Positions 21,430-32,180 of a stretch of DNA of 64,000 nt are shown here, one piece after another; position 1 is the stretch's first letter; each line of letters opens with the position of its first letter. Below the pieces are notes generated by a model, which was not told where the DNA came from, did not search any database, and worked only from the letters and a program-made list of their open reading frames with translations. Where the stretch lies: positions 4,486,647-4,550,646 of the forward strand of contig OZ024742.1 of NCBI GenBank assembly GCA_964016885.1, given 5' to 3'. Position numbers and translations under genes: made by a program. The stretch is from Eledone cirrhosa. Its lineage: Eukaryota; Mollusca; Cephalopoda; Octopoda; Eledonidae.

Positions 21430-22871
21430 CTACACCACTAGAAATAGCAGACTGCCCACTTTCTACCACCTCATCAAGACCCACAAGAATAGTAATAAGA
21501 CACAAATAAGACCCATCGTCTCTAGCATAGAAGGACCTTTATACAAAATTTCCTGGCTCCTCTCCCAGGCCCTCAAGCGTCTACCCTCCACCTTTCCCGG
21601 GCACGTCAGTAGCTCCGACGAAGTCATACGTAGACTACACCAACTCCAACCAGAACAACTTAAACTAAATAGATACGCTTTTAGCATCGACATTGTCTCC
21701 CTCTACACTACAGTCCCCGCTCATCCAGCTGTCGATTTATTGACAGACTGCGTGGTCGCAGAGGACATCCACTGCTACGGCCTCCTTCCGACGGACATAC
21801 ACCAGTGGACAACACGTACTTCACCTTCCACCACCACACATACAGACAGACAACAGGATTACCCATGGGATCCAGCCTATCGGGCCTGTTGGCCATCACC
21901 TATATGAACCAGCTAGAATGCCGAGCCCTCAACACCTGCCATCCCCATACCTTCTTCACCCGATATGTAGATGACATACTCATCCTTACATCATCCCGTG
22001 AGGAGGCGGATAAAATATGCACAACATTCTCCAGCATGGATGCCAGTATAAAGTTCAGCATGGAACACCCCGATGACCGCGGATCCCTATCCCTACTGGA
22101 CTTCCAACTCAGGGTAACAGAGGAAGGCAACATCCATGCTTGCCACTATAAAAAAGCCGCCATCAGGGACCTGTTCGTACATTTCAGATCTACCCTCCCA
22201 GCCAGCGCTAAGTTCGGATACATAAGGAACGAATTACACGTATCCGGAACAAATGCACCGACGCTAGAGACCGAGACACACACACCACACATTTCCTGGA
22301 AGTACTCTAACTGAACGGATACACGACATCCACCACAAACCGTGCCAGAAAGAACAGAGGACACCACACCCGAGGCACTAACACTTGCTTCCTGAAGCTC
22401 CCACACTTCAGTGACGAAACAACAACAGCCATCCGCAGAGCTAGCAGACGAGAGGGACTAGATATCCAACTGGCTCACGCAGTTCCTTCTCTACGCGGAG
22501 AGCTAACCAAAAGACACTCCACCAGACATGACAACCGTTGCGGGCTAGCCAACTGCCCCATCAACGACACAGACCTATGCCACCAGGCTTACGTCGTATA
22601 GAGACTAGAGTGCGACAAATGCAGCAACTTCTACGTAGGTAGCACCACCAGACCACTCCACATAAGAATAAAAGAACACCTCAATACTAACGCTTCCTCA
22701 TTTAAGAAACACCTAGTTAAATGTAAAAACACCGAAAAAACCATAACAGTTAGGATAGAAACTAAGTAAAGAAACCTCGGCAATATTAGAATTAAGGAAG
22801 CACTAATTATAGACAAAACAAAACCACCAATCAATAATAGACTAGAACTCAACACCCAATTTATAACTTGA
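21430..22871 (+). pseudogene. Penelope-like RT plus GIY-YIG, frameshifted
   Basis: In order: LPTFYHLIKTHK and RPIVSSIEGPLYKISW (about 21450-21550), YAFSIDIVSLYTTVP with the catalytic Asp (about 21680), then a frameshift near 21790, GLPMGSSLSGLLA (about 21857), RYVDDILIL (YVDD, about 21962) and LLDFQLRV (about 22095). A stop at about 22312 and another frame lead to CFLKLPHFSDE (22383 on), CGLANCPI, CDKCSNFYVGSTT with a GIY-YIG-type core, ending NTQFIT and TGA at 22869. A TAG at 22599-22601 interrupts the domain. The enzyme would reverse-transcribe element RNA. The N-terminal part before 21430 is lost at the junction with the inverted tail. Broken copy. Confidence 0.85.
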
Positions 22872-22950
22872 TAGAGCATCTAGCCCCATATTTACACCGC
22901 ATCCCACACACACGCACACACACACGCACGCACACACGCACGCACACACA

Positions 22951-22981
<31 letters not shown>

Positions 22982-23410
22982 GCTTACACCTCCTCTTATT
23001 CTCTCTCACACACACACATACACACACAAAGACCAGTTGTAACACGAGATAACATCTATTCCCCACATTTACGTATAGACACTCACACTCTTCTCACAGT
23101 CACACACACACACACATACTTACACCTCACACATTCTCCCACACACTTAAACAGGCATGTACAAAAAAAACCTTTAAAGGGAGACGACTCTTTATCCACC
23201 TAACCGTAACTCTTTGACATTAGAGATAGAACAGATTCTCTATACCATTTCCTGTCAGCATGACTTGGCAAGGTATTTAGAACACTGGTTTAACCGCTTA
23301 ACTTCCCTCCGAAGAAGAGATATTATCTCGAAAATTAAGGACATTTAAGTAAATCTAAGGTAAAAGACTAATTGTCAACAATATCTTTTGCATTTGCATT
23401 CTTTATTCTG
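22872..23410 (+). mobile_element. 3' tail of the PLE with (CA)n(CG)n and UTR
   Basis: After the stop come (CA)n and a (CG)n run (about 22908-22983), then CACACA-rich DNA and unique sequence to about 23400, where (TA)n begins. The segment CCGAAGAAGAGATATTATCT, then CGAAA, near 23309 resembles the 'gaagaaggg...cgaaa' blocks often seen after RT-type reading frames. The 3' limit is inferred. Confidence 0.5.
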
Positions 23411-23442
23411 CATTGTTTTGGCTTTATTATATATATACAAAC

Positions 23443-23475
<33 letters not shown>
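23443..23475. repeat. (TA)n microsatellite
   Basis: Short pure TA tract. Confidence 0.9.
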
Positions 23476-23477
<2 letters not shown>

Positions 23478-23639
23478 GGAAACAGTGTCTCTTAGGGTAT
23501 TTCCGTTAGTTAAAGTATTTACCGGTCGCAGATCTTCGCTGAAGGAGGAGGGATTTGAAACAACCCTAACCGCAAGCCAAACTGGAACCCTAGAAAATAT
23601 AGCACAAAGCAACTCATTCGGCACTCTAACAATTACGAC

Positions 23640-23770
23640 AATCTATGGCTCGTGGTTAAATATTTATCGATCCTAATAGGATAAAAAGCGAAGTCACCTT
23701 CTGCGGAATTTGAACGCAGAATGCAATGAGCCAAACACCAACTACTCAACCAATACGAGAACGTGACTAA
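23640..23770 (-). mobile_element. SINE fragment, minus strand
   Basis: GGAATTTGAACGCAGAATG (reverse-complement B box) next to AGCGAAGTCACCTTCTGC and a TTTATCGATCCTAATAGGAT body segment matches the head half of the SINE family defined at 1683. The 3' half is degenerate. Confidence 0.6.
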
Positions 23771-24096
23771 TCAAAGTGGAAGATATGACGTCATTAATAA
23801 AGCGATAAATGCAATAATGATCTTCTACGGATTCAATAATTGTAAATTGATTCTAAGTTTGTTTAGTGAGGGTCTTCTTATCGATAACTCTATGGTAAAT
23901 CTTTATATCGAGAATTGATAATCCATCAAACATTGTAACGGCAAGATTTTGTGTGTGTGTGTATGCAAGTGTTTGTGTGTGTGTGTGTCTGTTTTGTGCA
24001 AGTGGGTGTGTATGTGTGTACATCGTTTTATTCATTTTATGTGCTTATACATAAATATATATACAGACATATGTATACATACACATATAGGTAAAA

Positions 24097-24137
24097 GCTT
24101 TGAGAATTGTGTTTATATATATATATACATATATATA

Positions 24138-24211
<74 letters not shown>

Positions 24212-24231
24212 AACACAATTCTAAAAGCTTT
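24097..24231. repeat. Inverted repeat enclosing (TA)n(TG)n
   Basis: AAGCTTTGAGAATTGTGTTT at about 24098 and AAACACAATTCTAAAAGCTT at about 24210 are near-complementary and enclose TA and about 75 bp of (TG)n. The stem lies outside the microsatellite, a small foldback element whose loop may have expanded. Confidence 0.8.
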
Positions 24232-24379
24232 TAGAGGTGTACATTATAGAGCTTCTCTTGTCATAGTTAGCTTGCAGGAGAAAACTTGCTGCGCATCTCT
24301 TCTAAGGAAATGGCGGTTCAATTTTCACTATAGACCCGGCTAAAAGCTGGGATCGTTCTACACACACACACATATATAT

Positions 24380-24650
24380 ATACTAGAATTCTATAAGAAT
24401 ATAACATCAGTAATCTCAGTAGACAGGAGGGTAGTTAGCCTTGATAAGCTTCAACAAAAGCGAAACAAGGCCTTGTCGGCTTATCTCCCCTGTTTGCTGA
24501 GATTAAAGTAAGTGAATTTGTCACTACTCTAAAACAATAGCATACGGTCTTCAAAATGCTTTTAATTAAGCATAAAGTGTATTGCAAAATACATTATATA
24601 TACATCCATATATATATTGCTATTTCAGAGCTCCAATTCTAATTTATATA
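24380..24650 (+). repeat. Dispersed repeat E, copy 3
   Basis: AAACAAGGCCTTGTCGGCTT, GTCACTACTCTAAAACAATA and TATTGCAAAATAC blocks match 16500-16980. It includes the CTAGAATTCTATAAGA start also seen at about 16739. Confidence 0.8.
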
Positions 24651-24756
24651 TATACATATATATACACTTGTGCATGTAGGTGTCTATTATATACATATGT
24701 GTGTGTATATATACATATATATACACACACAGATTTGTGTATGTATATATAAATAC

Positions 24757-24766
<10 letters not shown>

Positions 24767-24788
<22 letters not shown>

Positions 24789-24794
24789 TGAGAG

Positions 24795-24868
<74 letters not shown>
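24767..24868. repeat. (GA)n and (GATA)n microsatellite
   Basis: GA repeats interrupted by about eight GATA units, then about 40 bp of GA. Confidence 0.95.
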
Positions 24869-24873
<5 letters not shown>

Positions 24874-24970
24874 GTCCCCAAAAAATGTATACACACTTCA
24901 ACATGTATATACAATTCAAATGTATAAACACTTCAAATAAGTGCATACATTTTGGGGGGACACCCTGTAT
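24868..24970. mobile_element. Small mariner-like MITE
   Basis: About 100 bp with terminal inverted repeats GGGTGTCCCCAAAAAATGTA and the complement of TACATTTTGGGGGGACACCC. AGGGTGTCCC-type ends are typical of Tc1/mariner transposons. The inside (repeats of CACTTCAA) has no transposase, so it is a non-autonomous derivative. It sits directly against the (GA)n tract and is followed by TGTA. Confidence 0.75.
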
Positions 24971-25387
24971 GTATATATCGTTGAATAAGTATTCCATAAA
25001 TATAACTGTCACATATGTTACCGGAGTGAAATAATATCACAATGTCGCAGCCTTCCAGCAATCCTCTAACCCAATCCAATATAATTCCTTCGTATATTGT
25101 AATATTTAAGTAAATTGAAAAATCGCTGGAATGAAAATAATATATTTCTAGTGGTTTAGCTGAGAAATTAGGTTAATGATTTTCGTTTCAGGTTTTGTGG
25201 TTGTGTTGGAGCTGTTCAAACTTTAATTTAAAGAAAAATATTTCGATTTTTAAGAAATATTTTAGTTTCATATTATTTAGGTGTGTACTATATGGAATTT
25301 GCCTTGGAACCTGCAGTGTGCAGGGTATTAAGATATGTTCACTCAATGTCACTATCACCCGTCGAGAAAGAGAGAAACTGATGCGAC

Positions 25388-25547
25388 TTTCTTCTTCTTC
25401 TTCTTCTTCTTCTTCTTCTTCTTCTTCTTCTTCTTCTTCTTCTTCTTCTTCTTCTTCTTCTTCTTCTTCTTCTTCTTTATTTATTTATTTTTCTTCCTTT
25501 TCTTCTTTTTCTTTTTTTTATATCTTTTCTTTTTCTTTCTCTTGTTC
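25388..25547. repeat. (TTC)n and polypyrimidine tract
   Basis: About 30 TTC triplets followed by irregular T/C-rich sequence. The minus strand is polypurine and could form triplex DNA. Confidence 0.95.
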
Positions 25548-25763
25548 TTTTTATTTTTATTTTTATTTTTATTTTTATTTTTATTTTTATTTTTATTTTT
25601 ATTTTTATTTTTATTTTTATTTTTATTTTTATTTTTATTTTTATTTTTATTTTTATTTTTATTTTTATTTTTATTTTTATTTTTATTTTTATTTTTATTT
25701 TTATTTTTATTTTTATTTTTATTTTTATTTTTATTTTTATTTTTATTTTTATTTTTATTTTTA

Positions 25764-25794
<31 letters not shown>

Positions 25795-25827
25795 TTTATT
25801 TTTATTTTTATTTTTATTTTTATTTTT
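25547..25827. repeat. (TTTTTA)n hexanucleotide array, about 46 copies
   Basis: Nearly perfect 6-bp repeats with one single-base loss near 25790. On the minus strand it is (TAAAAA)n and lies just downstream of a minus-strand LINE remnant, so it may have grown from a poly(A)-like tail. Open frames (FYFYFY, KIKIKI) are artefacts. Confidence 0.95.
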
Positions 25828-25924
25828 CCTTTTCTTTTTCCTTTCCTTTTTCTTTTTTCTTTTTCTAATTTTTCTTTTAATTTTCTTTTTCTTTCTTTTT
25901 CTTTTTTTCTTTTTCTTCTTCACC

Positions 25925-26290
25925 CACATATTCCTGGGAGGGTCGCGGGAGGAGAGCCCTCAAACTCTCCTTCTAACGATACTTGTCAGAAGCAACCCTT
26001 TCCATTTCGACCAGCTGGATTCCCAAGCGAGAAGAAGTGAGTTCATAGATGTATTCTAACCATCTTGCTTGAGGTCTAACCCTGGGTCTCCTGTCGTTTG
26101 GTTTTGTCTGTAAAATATGTCCAGAGATTCTTTCCTGATACATTCTAACCACATATCCGTAATATCGGAGCTGTGATCTCTTAATTCAGAGACGTGATGG
26201 CCCTACCTGGATCGACTCTCTGCTCTCCGAGCTACGCAATCTATCGAGTAACGTGACCTTCTCTGAAAATAATTGTACAGCAAGCTGGGT
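25925..26290 (-). pseudogene. Probable LINE RT C-terminal remnant
   Basis: Translated on the minus strand in shifting frames it gives MWLECIRKES, then a QTTGDPGL-like stretch and GNPAGRNGKGCF, resembling the region after the RT where many LINEs have a basic 'R-x-WYGHV...GRP...RW' segment. Several stops and frame changes are present. Identification rests on overall pattern only; a processed non-LTR 3' end is the best explanation given the A-rich repeat that follows on that strand. Confidence 0.4.
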
Positions 26291-26929
26291 ATTGGTAAAA
26301 AAATTTAGTATCTTTTGAAACATAACTTTTACTTTGCTAGTATTGTGCAGAATCAATATAGATCATTTGGTTAGTGTATAGATCAAGTTTATTAGATTTT
26401 TGACTGGTTTATCGAAATATATTTTAGATACACCATAGTAGTTACTAAAATAATATGTTTTAGATTGACATAAGGCCATTGATTTTGGTTGTGATTCTAG
26501 TTGATTAAATTAACACAGAACTTGTCTGCTTCGTATTTTATAGAAACAATGAATATGAAAGATGAACAAGATAAACATCGACCTCGTCTGTATTTATAAA
26601 CAAAAAAGGTTAAAGATTACATAAATAAATGTCTGAAAGTCTCTTCCTTACACATCCACATTTACAACACCGTGTCAATAACTGTGTAAATAGTCGCTGA
26701 AACTCCTGGAAATACGACACAAATCGTTCACAAATCCCAACCTAAAATCTTTATAATGTTGTCAAGGAACATTGTTTGAAGAAACTACGAGATGGCCATA
26801 GCTGGAATGAGTTTTATCTTAAATTTGATTTATCTTGGAAGTAAACAACAACAGCTATTCCAATTATTAAAGTGTATTCTCTAGTGAGGGTGAAACTAGT
26901 GTACTCTATACATTATGGGACATGGGTGG
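26291..26929. other. Unassigned AT-rich stretch
   Basis: No repeat, domain or RNA structure recognised. Confidence 0.5.
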
Positions 26930-27330
26930 TGGCTCAGAGATGATTTCATCATTATTTGATACATATCTAGGGATGAAGGTATGGATGGATGGATGGTCCT
27001 GTAACTTCCGAGGGAGTCGTAGGGGAACCGTACCAACGTATGGCGTTTCTAGGGCATTTTTAAAAATCTGGCGGAGCTCCTCTCCTCTCCTCTCCGGGTC
27101 TTAATACAGCAGATTTCTTCCAGAGAAAGATAGAGAGTGAGAGAATGAAAGTGAGAAAGAGAAATTGAAGAATCGACACCCAGTACTTGACTAGGATTTT
27201 TTATGGACCTCGAATGGATGAAAGACATAGTTGATTTTGGCAGGATTTGAGCTCAGAAAGCAAAGGGCCAAAACGAATTCCGCAAAGCATTCTATCTGAA
27301 TTTCTAACGACTGACAATTCGCTGCCAACA
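26930..27330 (-). mobile_element. Long SINE or SINE composite, minus strand
   Basis: The tRNA-like head half (GGATTTGAGCTCAGAAAGCA, GGCCAAAACG, AAAGCATTCTATCTGA) lies at about 27240-27325. It is preceded on the plus strand by ACCCAGTACTTGACTAG, a TTCTTCCAGAGAAAGATAGA block and TCCTGTAACTTCCGAGGGAG. The same blocks recur in the same order at 28690-28910, 28975-29315 and 29330-29560. Four related copies within 2.6 kb. Confidence 0.7.
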
Positions 27331-28689
27331 GGGAAGTAAGTATTATAGATTTCAATCCTCTTGAAAATATAGGTACGGAGGAAATGAAACTCTGCACTTC
27401 AATCTATAAAGTAACACCCAATTCTACCTTAATTCACAGCCTACATTCCTAAAAGACATATTGGAGCCTTAATTTACAGTTAACACTCCTAAAAAAAAAC
27501 AGATTGGATACTGGTGTCCAAGGATCACTATTCGTAATATCACACAAAAAACATAATTACTCCCAACACACTCGTCTCTCCTCCGCTCATCACTCATGCT
27601 GTGGTCAGCCCAACATCGAGGCCTCACACTACACATCGTCTTTCTCACCAGAATTTCCGGCATCTGTAACTCTCTCCTCACTCGTGTATTACGCAAAGAA
27701 GTGGATTTAGACAACAATGCTATCAGTCTCTCCGATCTTGGAGGAGAAGTTAGGAAAGCCATGAGCCCTGTCCTTTCTATCAAGCAAACCCCTTCAGTCC
27801 TTCACTCCCAGAACCTTGGCTATCTGGAACTGCATTCATACCCATACCGTTCCTAAAAGACTGGACCTGCAACAGGACATCAACAACATGGATCGCTCTG
27901 TTGTCGGTGGGGGTCTGTGAAATACGACTTTTTCCAGATCTACCAAATAATAATACTGCATGCACACACTTTTCAATTCAGCAGTGATACAGAACAAGTG
28001 CAAGTAAAGAAATCCCTGGATACAATTTAACCAGCTACATTGATATGTGTGATTGTTGATAACTAAATGTCTTATGAGCTTAAAAATGTACAATTTCCCA
28101 ACATCTCTTGCAATATATATGCCACATCTACTTCGATTTTGTCACATCTGTCTATTTCTTTTGTTATTGGGGGTATGTTCTAGGCTATTAGAACCTATAA
28201 ATGTAGAATAATAGGATATATTTACGAACTGACAGAATGAACTAGGAATATCATTTAAGATGTCTGTAATATAAAAATGGTTGTGTTAATTAATACCTAG
28301 AGTCTAATTAAATATATACGATAATTCTTTTGATATAAGAAACATTTTTCAATTGTAAGATTTCAAAGTCATATATTATTGAATTATGTCAACAACAATT
28401 CTGAACTTTAGTATAATATAATCAGAGAAACATTAGTAATATTCAGGTTTTAAACTACGGGGGGGGGGGGGGGGTACTGTGCTTAATATCGGGTATAGAC
28501 TAAGAAAAACATAATTTCTTTAGTCTGTATTATTTTCTTTCAACTAAATATAATTCAACATTGTCTTGTCTTACCTTGTCTTACCTTACCTTGCTCCCCC
28601 AAGGCAAGGTAAGGAGTCATATGGGTACCATACTCACCTACACTATATTTTGGCTGTTTTTAAATTTGGTGGAGCCCAAACCTTTCGCG
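27331..28689. other. Unassigned stretch with poly-G and a small hairpin
   Basis: No gene recognised. 27596-27856 is open for 86 codons without a motif I know. 28458-28475 is a run of about 17 G. 28579-28612 forms a hairpin (CCTTACCTTG ... CAAGGTAAGG). Confidence 0.5.
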
Positions 28690-28910
28690 TTTAACCATAG
28701 TTGGTTTCTTCCAGAGAGAGACAAACAAGCACCATAAATATTGAGCAAACAATCAACCCCACCATTAAACTGGTACTTTATTTATCGACAAAATTATGAA
28801 AGCTAAGTTGATCTCGGTAAAATTATAATTCAGAGTTCAATATGCCGGAACGAATGCGATAAGGCATTCTAACCGACGCTTTAACGATTCTGCCAATGGC
28901 TGCCTATAAT
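28690..28910 (-). mobile_element. SINE, minus strand
   Basis: It contains TTCTTCCAGAGAGAGACAAA, a CTGGTACTTTATTTATCGAC body and a degenerate head with GCATTCTAACCGACGCTTTA. It belongs to the family at 26930-27330. Confidence 0.7.
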
Positions 28911-28974
28911 ATATAAATATGGCTTTATTTTAACTATTTCATATTATATTAAATATTTGTATTGTAATTATGTA

Positions 28975-29315
28975 TGAACCTGTGCCCCATGAAGTTATAG
29001 GGCCATCGTCATGGTATTCGATATCTCTGGCATTTTAAATCTGGTGGAGTCTCTAGGTGACATATGACATTTCATTTCAAGCTTGGTGGAGCCTATCCCC
29101 TCTCCAGGTCTGAACAGATTCGATTTATTCCAGAGAAGGACAGAATGTGAGAAAAACATATAGACGATGAATCAATTCCCAGTACTTGACTGGTACTTTT
29201 TATTGACCTAGAAAAGTAAAGTTAACCTTAGCAGGATTTAAACTCAGAGCGCAGAGGGCCGAATACAACAAAGCATTCTATCCGACGGTCTAACCACTGC
29301 CAATTTGCCGTCTCA
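28975..29315 (-). mobile_element. SINE, minus strand
   Basis: It carries GTCTGAACAGATTCGATTTA, a TTCCAGAGAAGGACAGAA block, CAGTACTTGACTGGTACTTT and the head AGGATTTAAACTCAGAGCGC, then AAGCATTCTATCCGACGGTC. This is the most complete of the local group. Confidence 0.75.
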
Positions 29316-29329
29316 GTATTTGTATTGAT

Positions 29330-29426
29330 ATGACCCTGTAACTCCTGATGGGATCGTGGAGGAACCATATTGACCAGGTTTGAACACAGTAGATTTCTTC
29401 CAGAGAAAGATAGAAAGTGTGTGTGC

Positions 29427-29489
<63 letters not shown>

Positions 29490-29560
29490 GACCCAGTACT
29501 TGACTGGTGCTGAATTTATCTACTTCGAAAGGATGAAAGGCAAAGTTGACCTCGGAGTAT
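29330..29560 (-). mobile_element. Head-truncated SINE with internal (GT)n(GA)n
   Basis: It begins like its neighbours (ACTCCTGATGGGATCGTGG, TTCTTCCAGAGAAAGATAGA) and ends CAAAGTTGACCTCGGAG without the tRNA-like head. A (GT)n(GA)n microsatellite has expanded inside at 29417-29487. Confidence 0.7.
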
Positions 29561-30099
29561 TTGTATTACGAATAAATAACTAAGCTGAAACGTTGCTAAA
29601 ATCGCTCTGTTAAATCACAATCTGCAATCTCAGAAATAAACATAATATTACATAATATTTCCTTGTCACACACACACCTTTAGATCTGTGGATTTTAACG
29701 ACTGGAATGTTATTCATTGCAGGTTTGTTTCAATAGAGCATATCTGGAGATTAACAACGACAGAGTTAATGTATGTGACGTGAGGAAGGGTTAACATTAT
29801 ATTGCATCCATCATTGTTTACTAACATGGCAACATGTTTCATGCGATAATATTTAAAGAAAATCCTTACATCAAACCTGTTGCTGTAAAACACACTTGAA
29901 ATCCATTATCTACTTTAAATAAGAAGTTTTCTCGTATTGAGCCATTGGTTGGTGGAGCATTCCATCAATTCTACTTTCCTACTCACCACTCACCACTACA
30001 CTATACATAAACAGAATATAAGGTTGGTATATATATAAATAAGTATATATAAATATATATATATATGTGTGTCTGTCTGTGTGTATATATATATATATA
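29561..30099. other. Unassigned stretch
   Basis: AT-rich sequence ending in (TA)n and TG-rich microsatellite near 30050-30100. Nothing recognised. Confidence 0.5.
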
Positions 30100-30262
30100 T
30101 ATAAAACATGAGAAGAAAGAAGAATACTGCGTGGTTGCACATGGGTTACATATGATAAAAATAGTTCTTCGTCAGTGATTTGCCAACCATCATTGATATT
30201 TCATCGCTTTAAAAATCATAAACCTCCGGTTGGTGCGAGCATTTACTATAAAAAGCTATTGG
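30100..30262 (+). repeat. Dispersed repeat D copy
   Basis: GAAGAATACTGCGTGGTTGC, CAGTGATTTGCCAACCATCA, ATTTCATCGCTTTAAAAATC and CGGTTGGTGCGAGCATT match 15722-15880 in order and orientation. Confidence 0.8.
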
Positions 30263-30299
30263 GACAAGTAAATCGCGTAAAGCGAGTGGGACAAGTAAA

Positions 30300-30302
<3 letters not shown>

Positions 30303-30356
<54 letters not shown>
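30303..30356. repeat. (TA)n microsatellite
   Basis: About 54 bp of TA inside the repeat D neighbourhood. Confidence 0.95.
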
Positions 30357-30432
30357 CGAAGGAAATGTGGTAAGGAAACAGGTGGACCATAACGCACCAA
30401 AGTACTCAATACTTAGGGTAGTAGAGTGGGTA

Positions 30433-30548
30433 ATAGGAACCAGTAAGACCCCGACAGCTGAGCTCAAGCCGTTTCGACGGCTAATTCAGGACTGAATTAG
30501 CCGTCGAAACGGCTTGAGCTCAGCTGTCGGGGTCTTACTGGTTCCTAT
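30433..30548. repeat. 116-bp palindrome
   Basis: Arms of 57 bp (30433-30489 and 30492-30548) are perfect complements with a 2-bp spacer at 30490-30491. The arms contain CAGTAAGACCCCGACAGCTG and GCCGTTTCGACGG. It is GC-rich for its surroundings and lies between TA tracts. Confidence 0.95.
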
Positions 30549-30648
30549 ATATATATATATATAGTAATAATAATAAAATTGAAGACTAAAATCCAAAGAG
30601 GGCTCGATAAGGAAAATATATATCAAATATATAAGAACCGAAGAGCAA

Positions 30649-31096
30649 ATATTTATTAATATAACAGATTAAAGTTTAAGCAAAGAATCGCTGCTTTCAC
30701 CCTTAACGGGATCTTCTGAAACTAACAAAGTCAATCTGTAAACGCAGAACTGGATATTTCAAAAAACGTTGCAACCGGAGGAAGACAGGAAGACGATACT
30801 TTGGTTCATGGTGACGTTCGCTGGCAAAGAACGGGAAAAAACGAATAATACGTCATTAATAGGAGCGGTGAAAAACAATTACGCGCAAAGACAGAACCAC
30901 GTTTATGGTATAAAAGAGGTCGTAGATTAATGTTAACGTCACCATGAACCAAAGTATCGTCTTCCTGTCTTCCTCCGGTTGCAACGTTTTTTGAAATATC
31001 CAGTTCTGCGTTTACAGATTGACTTTGTTAGTTTCAGAAGATCCCGTTAAGGGTGAAAGCAGCGATTCTTTGCTTAAACTTTAATCTGTTATATTA

Positions 31097-31104
<8 letters not shown>
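30649..31104. repeat. Inverted repeat, arms 170 bp, loop 116 bp
   Basis: 30649-30818 and 30935-31104 are reverse complements (centre 30876.5), with blocks such as TTTCACCCTTAACGGGATCT and GGAAGACAGGAAGACGATAC. The loop (30819-30934) has no coding capacity. The outer ends abut TA-rich DNA on both sides. Foldback-type MITE. Confidence 0.95.
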
Positions 31105-31143
<39 letters not shown>

Positions 31144-31580
31144 TGTGTGTGTGTGTATAATATATATTATATATATATATTATATATGTTCGTGCCTATG
31201 TCTATGTGTGTGTACATATATAGATATGGGTGCATATATGTATGTGGGTGTGCGTGTATATATATATATATATATATGAGTAGGCTTCGATATGTGCCTG
31301 TGTACGCGCGGGCATATGTATATGTATGTATGCGTGTATATATGTGTATATATATATATTTACATATATATGTGTACATGTGGGTGTATATATGTGTTTG
31401 CATGTGCCCATGTATGAGGGTGTGAATATATGTATGTGTACGTGTATGCGCACGCGTGTGCGCGTACGTGCGGGTGTGTGTGTACATGTCCGCAGAAATA
31501 CGTGTGTGATCAGGAGTTATGAGTGTCTGTGTGTGAGCACACGTATGTGTGGGTGTGTGTATGTCGAGGTACGGGCAAAC
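31105..31580. repeat. TA/TG-rich cryptic microsatellite region
   Basis: (TA)n at 31105-31140, then about 430 bp of irregular TATG, TGTG and TATA repeats with GC-containing interruptions. Frames here are His/Tyr/Ile/Thr-rich artefacts. Confidence 0.8.
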
Positions 31581-31960
31581 TCGGGACAGGCAAGGCAGAT
31601 TACAACCCCCTGCCCACGTAGCAGTAATTCTGGCGACAGAATTAAGGTGAGAGACAGCTGAATGGAAATAGACAGTGGGCAGTTTTGAATGGTCAAACAT
31701 ACAGATGATGACTCGAACTCTTGACCAATGGATGGGCCACGTAAACAGGATGATGACAGATGGAGGAAACTCAAAGGGACAGAATACATCAGACAGAAGA
31801 TTTGCTTCGAAGTAACTAGACGTATCTGAGGAACTTGCGAATCCAGAGTGAGGTTCGATCCACGAATAGATCGCACCTCGAACTGTTCGCCGGAGAAACA
31901 ATTCTAGTACGTTAATACATTGTGTTTCGATGCATCACTGATTTTTCGTTTTCTATATTA
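31581..31960. other. Unassigned stretch
   Basis: Moderate GC. GACTCGAACTCTTGACCAAT at about 31712 could be a reverse-complement B box, but no other SINE block accompanies it. Confidence 0.4.
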
Positions 31961-31967
31961 TTATTAT

Positions 31968-32166
31968 TTGGATTAGCAGTATCGGTAGAGGGTTGGACGC
32001 CATACTTTGAAGCATAGAGTTACTTCCCTTTATGATCTGAGTTCAAATCCCGCCGAGGTTGACTTTGCCTTTCATCCTTACAGGGTCGATAAAATAAAGT
32101 ACCAGTAATGCACTGGAATAATTGCTGGCCTAGTGCCAAAAGTAGAAACAATTATTATTATTATTA
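31968..32166 (+). mobile_element. tRNA-derived SINE with (ATT)n tail
   Basis: The head has GGATTAGCAGTATCGGTAGA, GTCGGACGCCATACT-like sequence and the B box GAGTTCAAATCCCGCCGAG (about 32038-32056). The body TTTCATCCTTACAGGGTCGA, then AATAAAGTACC, ends GCCTAGTGCC, followed by (ATT)n. This is the best-preserved head in the window apart from 63462. Confidence 0.85.
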
Positions 32167-32180
32167 TATATATATATAAT

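Noticed and set aside
25195..26040. 281-codon frame with Phe/Tyr repeats
   Set aside because: It consists of (TTC)n and (TTTTTA)n microsatellites joined to an antisense LINE remnant.
27596..27856. 86-codon candidate gene
   Set aside because: No recognisable domain, start context or exon structure; length is within chance for open frames in this composition.
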